Positions 1 through 4,684 of a stretch of 8,443 nt of DNA are shown here, one piece after another. A program made the position numbers and the translations under genes. A model generated the notes under the pieces. The model saw nothing but the letters and a program-made list of their open reading frames with translations, did not search any database and was not told the DNA's origin. Every line of letters begins with the position of its first letter. Within the stretch, counting starts at the first letter, position 1. This DNA is from DATDQA01 sp035292505 (lineage in GTDB: Bacteria; Bacteroidota; Bacteroidia; Chitinophagales; Saprospiraceae), in contig DATDQA010000054.1 of NCBI GenBank assembly GCA_035292505.1, forward strand, positions 1 through 8,443, written 5' to 3'.

Positions 1-540
1 GATAACAACGTTACCAGCATTGGAGGGTGGGAAGGATGGACGGATATTTCGGATGCCCGGTTTAAGACGAACATAAAGGAAACAGTACCGGGTCTGGATT
101 TTATTCTTACCCTTCGTCCTGTTACCTATAATATGGATCCAGAGGCTATTGCATCATTTCTGAAAACACCCGATCATTTGCGAAACCATGAGAGCGAAAC
201 AGAAAAAGCCAATACATTACAAACAGGCTTTATCGCTCAGGAGGTAGAGGCAGCAGCAAATTATTTAGGCTACAGCTTTAGCGGAATCGATGCTCCCAAA
301 AACGAAAATGATTATTATGGTTTACGTTATGCGGAATTTGTCGTGCCACTTGTAAAGGCAGTACAGGAACTCGTCGACCGGATAGGTGGACAACAGACAC
401 AAATCGAAGTGCTAAAAAGAGAAAATGAGGAATTACGTGCGGGCAATGATCAACGATTGAATGACCAACAGCAGCAAATACATGCGCTTCAATCTGTCGT
501 TCAGGAACTCAAAGCCGTACTACCAAAGCTGAATAACTAA
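1..540 (+). CDS. S74 (endosialidase-type) intramolecular chaperone protein, 3' end only
   Basis: This is the C-terminal part (179 codons) of a larger exported or fibre-like protein whose start is left of the window. The reading frame is open from base 1 to the TAA at 538-540. It opens with a short beta-rich stretch (NNVTSIGGWEGW), then the hallmark SDARFK of the S74 domain: Ser codon 49-51 and Lys codon 64-66, the spacing of the Ser-Lys dyad used for self-cleavage in this family. The conserved blocks LRPVTYN, TGFIAQEVE and EFVVPLVKAVQEL follow. A hydrophilic, Gln-rich coiled coil (about the last 55 residues) ends the protein. S74 domains trimerise, help fold beta-helical or beta-roll fibres and may then cut themselves off. 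The domain is clearly paralogous to the C-terminus of the protein at 4685-7222. No type IX secretion sorting domain is visible. The identity of the missing N-terminal part is unknown; a repeat-rich stalk like that of the paralogue is a guess. Confidence 0.88.
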   Translation, partial: DNNVTSIGGWEGWTDISDARFKTNIKETVPGLDFILTLRPVTYNMDPEAIASFLKTPDHLRNHESETEKANTLQTGFIAQEVEAAANYLGYSFSGIDAPKNENDYYGLRYAEFVVPLVKAVQELVDRIGGQQTQIEVLKRENEELRAGNDQRLNDQQQQIHALQSVVQELKAVLPKLNN

Positions 541-665
541 TGCTTCGATTTTCCTCACTCGCAATCTCGTCCATCCGCTCAGCAACCATGCTTCTGCTCC
601 ATTTCAACTTATCTTTCGGCACAGATGTGGAAAAAGAGGGATCGTTTCATTATCAGGAACAGAGT

Positions 666-676
666 AATGACTCATT
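666..676. promoter_or_regulatory. Perfect palindrome AATGACTCATT, possible operator
   Basis: AATGA and TCATT are exact inverted arms around a central C. The site lies 57 bases before the kinase start codon, in the only non-coding stretch that could carry the operon's promoter. It could be a regulator half of a pair with the palindrome at 694-703 (centres about 27 bases apart). Short palindromes arise by chance, and no binding protein can be assigned. Confidence 0.22.
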
Positions 677-693
677 CTCACGCATCGCACTGA

Positions 694-703
694 CACAATT
701 GTG
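694..703. promoter_or_regulatory. Perfect palindrome CACAATTGTG, possible operator
   Basis: This ten-base perfect palindrome lies 29 bases before the TTG start at 733 and directly abuts the weak -7-like TAGCTTTA at 705-712. Its position fits an operator overlapping a promoter, for example for autoregulation by the downstream LytTR regulator. LytTR proteins usually bind direct repeats rather than perfect palindromes, so another regulator or chance is equally possible. Confidence 0.25.
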
Positions 704-732
704 ATAGCTTTATACTCATCAATAACTCTCAA

Positions 733-3700
733 TTGATTCAGCGCATCCATCTTATTACGGCTCTACTGCTCCTTGCTCATTTACTCTGCAATAGAGGCTT
801 TGGACAATTGCCTGATTACCATATTCAGCTTTTTGATGAAAGTCACGGGGTGCGTACGGACATGGATCGAGTAATCAAAGACCATCATGGGTTTGTCTGG
901 CTGATGTATCATGACAGGGTGCAGCGATTTGATGGCAAACATGTAGACGAATTTTTTGTTGGCGATGGGCTTAATTCCATTTTCTGTGATCAGAACGGTA
1001 AGGTTTGGCTGACTTCCATAAATCATGTGTATAGATTTCAAAATGATAAGGAAGGCTTCACGCGAATAAACGTCCATAGCGCGGAAAAACTTACTCTGGG
1101 TAATGTGTTTCAACTTCCTGGTAAAGAAGTATGGGTGCTTGCAAACCTGGGCTTCTATGCCTATGATCAAAAGAAGTCTGAATTTTTGCCTGTGACCGAC
1201 GAAGGGTATAAAACAAAAACCCCTGTCAATACGCGCACACATAGTTTCAAACTTTTTGAGAATACATTCTTTTATAGTAGTAAAGACACGATATGGTCCC
1301 ACGATGTGGTGACAGGAAATAAATTGCATTTCCCGTTTAGGAACTTATCTGGATTGTATGCAATGAATAAATTTCAGTTGATTGTAAGTTCCTGGGAAAG
1401 CCATACGTATTTGTATGATTATCAAAAACAAACTATCGAAAGAATTATTCCGCATAAATTTTTGAAGAATATTGAAGATGATTTCCTGGTTGTCAATTCT
1501 GCATTGAACCTGGATGAACAACGGCATTTATTGGCCACAACTAAAGGATTGCTCGAGTTCAATTCCGCTTCCGGAGAATTCGCCTTGAAAAAATTATTTT
1601 TTAAAGGGCAACCTATCGCCAATGCAGCCGGGATAACGGATCTGCATCTGGATGACCAACAGAAAGTTTGGGCTTGTTCGGAATATACCCTGATGACGTT
1701 CGATCCGCTTGGAGCTGTGATTGGTTTGATCCGGAGTACAGAAACAGATCCTACTAAATCTTTCAGTAACCAAATCAGGGCTATTGCGGCAGATGAAAAT
1801 GAGAATTTATGGTTGGCGTCGTATAATGGGATTATATTCTGGGATCTGCAAAAGAATAGGTTTCAACCATTTTATGCTGTCGAGGGAGCTACAGATAGAA
1901 TGAATCATCCCTCCATCAGGGGTATTGAATATGACGGTAAAAATGTCATCATCGGTCAAACAAACAAGGGTATCTGGTTGTATCATCCGGTCAAAAAAAA
2001 ATATCGCAGACCGGTTTATGAAGCAGGTGAACCAGGGGAATCCACCAGGAGAAAATTAGAGTCAGATTTTATTGACCAGATATATAAGCTGCACAATGGT
2101 AATCATATTATTGCCGGCAGGGATGCGGGATATGTCATGGAGGCAGGAACTTACCGCATCAGGCAGATTGACTTTCCGGGTAGTAAGGAAAATCTCAACT
2201 TTTGTTACGAAGATCGTTTCAGACAGGTATGGCTGAGTACCTATGAAGGATTGTACTGTCTTGATTCAAACCTGGTGTATAAATTCGATATCAAGGAAGG
2301 ACTTGGAGCAGGTACAATGCTTTGCCTCTATCAATGGGATGACAATGAATATATCCTGGGTGCTCAGGGATTATTCCGGATCCGAATCATGAATGATGAA
2401 ATTCAGACAAGCACACTTGATCACTTTTTTGATCAAACCTATATCCGTTCTATTTTCAGGGATAAAGAGAATCGTCTTTGGTTAGGTTCAGATGAAGGGT
2501 TATTTCTGTTCGATAGAAAAAACGGCTATGTTGAATTATTTGATCGGTTTGATAACGTACAGGGAGATATCTTTTACCCGAATTGTCACTACCTGAAGAG
2601 CGATGGCGTTTTGTTTATGGGAGGAACAAATGGCATCAATTATTTTCAGCCGGATCACATGCAAATCAGGAAAGACAGCCTTCAGGTTTCTCTGATGAAA
2701 GTAACTGTCAACGAGAATGATACAAGCTATTACTATCGTGAAGCTCTACAGTCACTCAAGCCTTCTCAAAATTCCATTGAGATTGAATATATCGCACCGT
2801 TTTATGGTAACACCAATCGACTTCAGTACAGGTACCAGCTTAGAGGTTTAAACACAGAATGGGAAAATGTTGGTAACAATAGTACGATCAGGTTTACATC
2901 GCTTCCGCCGGGTAATTATCTTTTTAGAGTGGCAGCGAGTATAAATGGTATCGATTGGTTTGAAAGTGAAGAATCCTTACCCTTCAATATCGCTTATCCT
3001 TTCTGGCGAAAATGGTGGTTTGTTTTGTGCTGTATGCTGGTGTTAGCCGGATTGATATTTTATTTCGTGAGGAAAAGAGTAAGAGTCATTCAGGAAAAGG
3101 AAAAAATAAAAAGAGACTATGAAAGACGGATCGCTGAAGTAGAAATGCATGCCTTGCGCGCCCAAATGAACCCGCATTTTATGTTCAACAGCCTGAATTC
3201 GATCAATAATTTTATTCTCAAGAATGACCCGGACAATGCATCAGGATACCTGACTAAATTTTCAAGATTGATGCGTTTAATCCTGGACAATTCAAGGAGC
3301 GAATGGGTTTTACTGGAAAATGAATTGAAAGCACTGGAGCTCTATATTGAATTGGAGGTGGTCCGGTTTGATCATGTTTTTGAATACGAGATCGATGTTG
3401 CTCCGGATATTAGCCTTGGCACGACTTCTATTCCCCCAATGCTCATCCAACCTTATGTGGAGAATGCGATCTGGCATGGATTGCTTCATCTAAAGCAACC
3501 GGGAGGAAAACTATGTATCCGGCTATGGCGTGCGGAAGGCCAACTCCACATCAGCATTGAAGACAATGGTGTAGGTCGTGAAGAAGCCAGGAGACTAAAA
3601 AGTAAGTCCGCTACAAAACAAAAGTCACATGGCATGAAAATCACCGCTGAAAGAATTGAAATTGTCAACCGCGTTTATAACGTGAACGCAAGTGTTGAAA

Positions 3701-3795
3701 TCAAAGATCTTCCAGGAGAGAATGGAAGTGTCGGTGGCACGAGAGTATCTTTAACCTTACAAGATAAAATATATGACAGCCATCATCGTGGATGA
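733..3795 (+). CDS. LytS-type sensor histidine kinase with two-component-regulator beta-propeller
   Basis: A 1020-residue membrane sensor kinase. Residues 1-24 form a signal peptide (basic start, Leu-rich core, likely cut at GFG|Q). Residues of about 30-650 contain many propeller blades of the Reg_prop type, seen as repeated W(L/V)-x-S/G motifs such as KVWLTS, NLWLASYNG, QVWLSTYEG and RLWLGSDEG. A Y_Y_Y domain (about 686-754, YRYQLRGLNTEWENVG) precedes one membrane helix (about 760-779) and a charged coiled-coil linker (780-806). The cytoplasmic His_kinase domain has the phosphoacceptor His815 in NPHFMFNSLN. The ATPase domain shows Asn911 in PYVENAIWHG, the G1 box DNGVG (Asp944) and a G2-like SHGMK. 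All catalytic motifs are intact. It should sense a periplasmic or surface signal and phosphorylate the regulator at 3773-4513, whose start lies inside its last 23 bases. The start is TTG: the next in-frame ATG falls after the signal peptide, and an in-frame stop sits at 691-693. The ligand is unknown. Unlike hybrid SusR/HTCS sensors, no receiver or helix-turn-helix is fused to it. Confidence 0.93.
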   Translation: MIQRIHLITALLLLAHLLCNRGFGQLPDYHIQLFDESHGVRTDMDRVIKDHHGFVWLMYHDRVQRFDGKHVDEFFVGDGLNSIFCDQNGKVWLTSINHVYRFQNDKEGFTRINVHSAEKLTLGNVFQLPGKEVWVLANLGFYAYDQKKSEFLPVTDEGYKTKTPVNTRTHSFKLFENTFFYSSKDTIWSHDVVTGNKLHFPFRNLSGLYAMNKFQLIVSSWESHTYLYDYQKQTIERIIPHKFLKNIEDDFLVVNSALNLDEQRHLLATTKGLLEFNSASGEFALKKLFFKGQPIANAAGITDLHLDDQQKVWACSEYTLMTFDPLGAVIGLIRSTETDPTKSFSNQIRAIAADENENLWLASYNGIIFWDLQKNRFQPFYAVEGATDRMNHPSIRGIEYDGKNVIIGQTNKGIWLYHPVKKKYRRPVYEAGEPGESTRRKLESDFIDQIYKLHNGNHIIAGRDAGYVMEAGTYRIRQIDFPGSKENLNFCYEDRFRQVWLSTYEGLYCLDSNLVYKFDIKEGLGAGTMLCLYQWDDNEYILGAQGLFRIRIMNDEIQTSTLDHFFDQTYIRSIFRDKENRLWLGSDEGLFLFDRKNGYVELFDRFDNVQGDIFYPNCHYLKSDGVLFMGGTNGINYFQPDHMQIRKDSLQVSLMKVTVNENDTSYYYREALQSLKPSQNSIEIEYIAPFYGNTNRLQYRYQLRGLNTEWENVGNNSTIRFTSLPPGNYLFRVAASINGIDWFESEESLPFNIAYPFWRKWWFVLCCMLVLAGLIFYFVRKRVRVIQEKEKIKRDYERRIAEVEMHALRAQMNPHFMFNSLNSINNFILKNDPDNASGYLTKFSRLMRLILDNSRSEWVLLENELKALELYIELEVVRFDHVFEYEIDVAPDISLGTTSIPPMLIQPYVENAIWHGLLHLKQPGGKLCIRLWRAEGQLHISIEDNGVGREEARRLKSKSATKQKSHGMKITAERIEIVNRVYNVNASVEIKDLPGENGSVGGTRVSLTLQDKIYDSHHRG

Positions 3796-4513
3796 CGAAA
3801 AACACTGTCGCGAAGTGTTAGAGCATTTGCTGAGGAAGCATTGTCACGATGTGACACTTCTGGCTAACTGTAGAGATGGAGCAGAAGCCTTAGAAGTCTT
3901 GCAAAAAGTGTCTCCGGATATCCTGTTCCTGGATATTGAAATGCCGGGTATGAATGGTTTCGAATTACTGGAAAAACATTCTCAGGCGGATTTTGAAGTC
4001 ATTTTCACGACCGCCTACAACGAATATGCCATCAAAGCCATCAAGCACAGCGCACTCGATTATTTATTGAAGCCCATTGACAAAGAAGAATTAAAAGTAG
4101 CAGTCGAACGAGCCAGGGAACGAAAGTCATTTGAGCCATCCAGGCGAATCAATGATCTTTTAGAAGGATTACAGATCAAAAAACCATCCAGGCGTTTTGC
4201 AGCATCAACAATGGAAGGGCTCATCATGGTCAATGCGGAGGACATCCTTTACTGTGAGAGTGATAGCGCTTATTGCAAACTGTTTTTTACCGATGGAAAA
4301 TCCTTACTGTTATCAAAAACGCTGAAAGATGTCGAAGAGGCTCTGCCCCACGATGCATTCTGTCGTATTCATCACAGTTACCTCATCAATCTCAACTATG
4401 TTCGGAAATACATCAAAGGAGAGGGTGGGGAAGTGATCATGAACAATGGCGCAAACCTGCCGGTATCCAGAACGCGGAAGCAGGATTTTTTGAAGTTGTT
4501 GGAGAAGATTTAG
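3773..4513 (+). CDS. LytTR-family response regulator
   Basis: A 246-residue response regulator. The N-terminal receiver (about 1-120) has the acidic pair Asp7-Asp8, the phosphoacceptor Asp54 in FLDIEMPG, Thr80 in FTTAYNEYA and Lys100 in LLKPID, so all switch residues are present. A linker (about 120-138) leads to a LytTR DNA-binding domain (about 140-246) with typical blocks ILYCESDSAYCKLF, FCRIHHSYLINLNYVRKY and LPVSRTRKQDFLKLL. LytTR proteins bind promoter DNA, commonly at paired direct repeats, and are often paired with LytS-type kinases. The ATG at 3773 lies inside the 3' end of the kinase gene (23-base overlap, different frame), which indicates translational coupling and makes the pair a cognate two-component system. 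The regulon is not shown by the sequence; the two flanking S74 fibre genes and its own operon are the nearest candidates. No strong ribosome binding site is visible, as is usual in Bacteroidota. Confidence 0.95.
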   Translation: MTAIIVDDEKHCREVLEHLLRKHCHDVTLLANCRDGAEALEVLQKVSPDILFLDIEMPGMNGFELLEKHSQADFEVIFTTAYNEYAIKAIKHSALDYLLKPIDKEELKVAVERARERKSFEPSRRINDLLEGLQIKKPSRRFAASTMEGLIMVNAEDILYCESDSAYCKLFFTDGKSLLLSKTLKDVEEALPHDAFCRIHHSYLINLNYVRKYIKGEGGEVIMNNGANLPVSRTRKQDFLKLLEKI

Positions 4514-4551
4514 CACCTTCTGACTCCCAACCTCCCAGAGAGAAATAATGA

Positions 4552-4579
4552 ATGCCCCCATTTCAGGGAGTGGGGACAT
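4552..4579. other. Alternative hairpin overlapping the terminator-like stem
   Basis: ATG-c-CCCC at 4552-4559 can pair with GGGG-a-CAT at 4572-4579 with one internal mismatch and a 12-base loop. The right arm contains the same GGGG that forms the stem at 4566-4595, so the two structures exclude one another. This is seen by eye; folding energies were not computed. Confidence 0.35.
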
Positions 4580-4595
4580 GATGCCCCAAGCTCCC
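4566..4595 (+). terminator. GC-rich hairpin after the two-component operon, terminator candidate
   Basis: GGGAG (4566-4570) pairs with CTCCC (4591-4595), and GGGG (4572-4575) pairs with CCCC (4584-4587). They are separated by a small internal loop and closed by an 8-base loop. The hairpin begins 53 bases after the regulator's stop codon. Only a weakly T-rich stretch (GCTATTTACTT) follows, not a clean T tract, so intrinsic termination is plausible but unproven. Two further CTCCC copies at 4524-4528 and 4532-4536 could also pair with the GGGAG arm. Confidence 0.42.
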
Positions 4596-4684
4596 GCTAT
4601 TTACTTACCCATTCCCACAGTTTACTCATCGTGATTTTTATTCCTCATTCTACCGGAAGAAATTCACAGGATAATTCGCTGGCT

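Larger units (their letters stand above)
541..732. other. Intergenic leader upstream of the sensor kinase operon
   Basis: This 192-base gap has no credible coding frame. No strong terminator follows the upstream gene. The right half holds two perfect short palindromes (666-676 and 694-703). A TAGCTTTA sequence at 705-712 resembles the Bacteroidota -7 element (TAnnTTTG) except for its last base, but there is no TTG at the expected -33 distance. A promoter for the 733-4513 operon probably lies here, yet I cannot place it firmly. Confidence 0.5.

Noticed and set aside
781..1329. Minus-strand open frame of 182 codons inside the kinase gene
   Set aside because: It lies wholly opposite a well-supported gene, has no recognisable domain and reads as an antisense shadow.
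733..4513. Hybrid two-component SusR/HTCS regulator split by a frameshift
   Set aside because: The kinase is of LytS type and ends normally; the regulator has its own ATG, a complete receiver and a LytTR domain rather than an AraC helix-turn-helix.
4631..4684. GTG at 4631 as the start of the fibre gene
   Set aside because: It would add 18 polar residues before a perfectly placed MKK signal peptide; ATG 4685 is far more likely.
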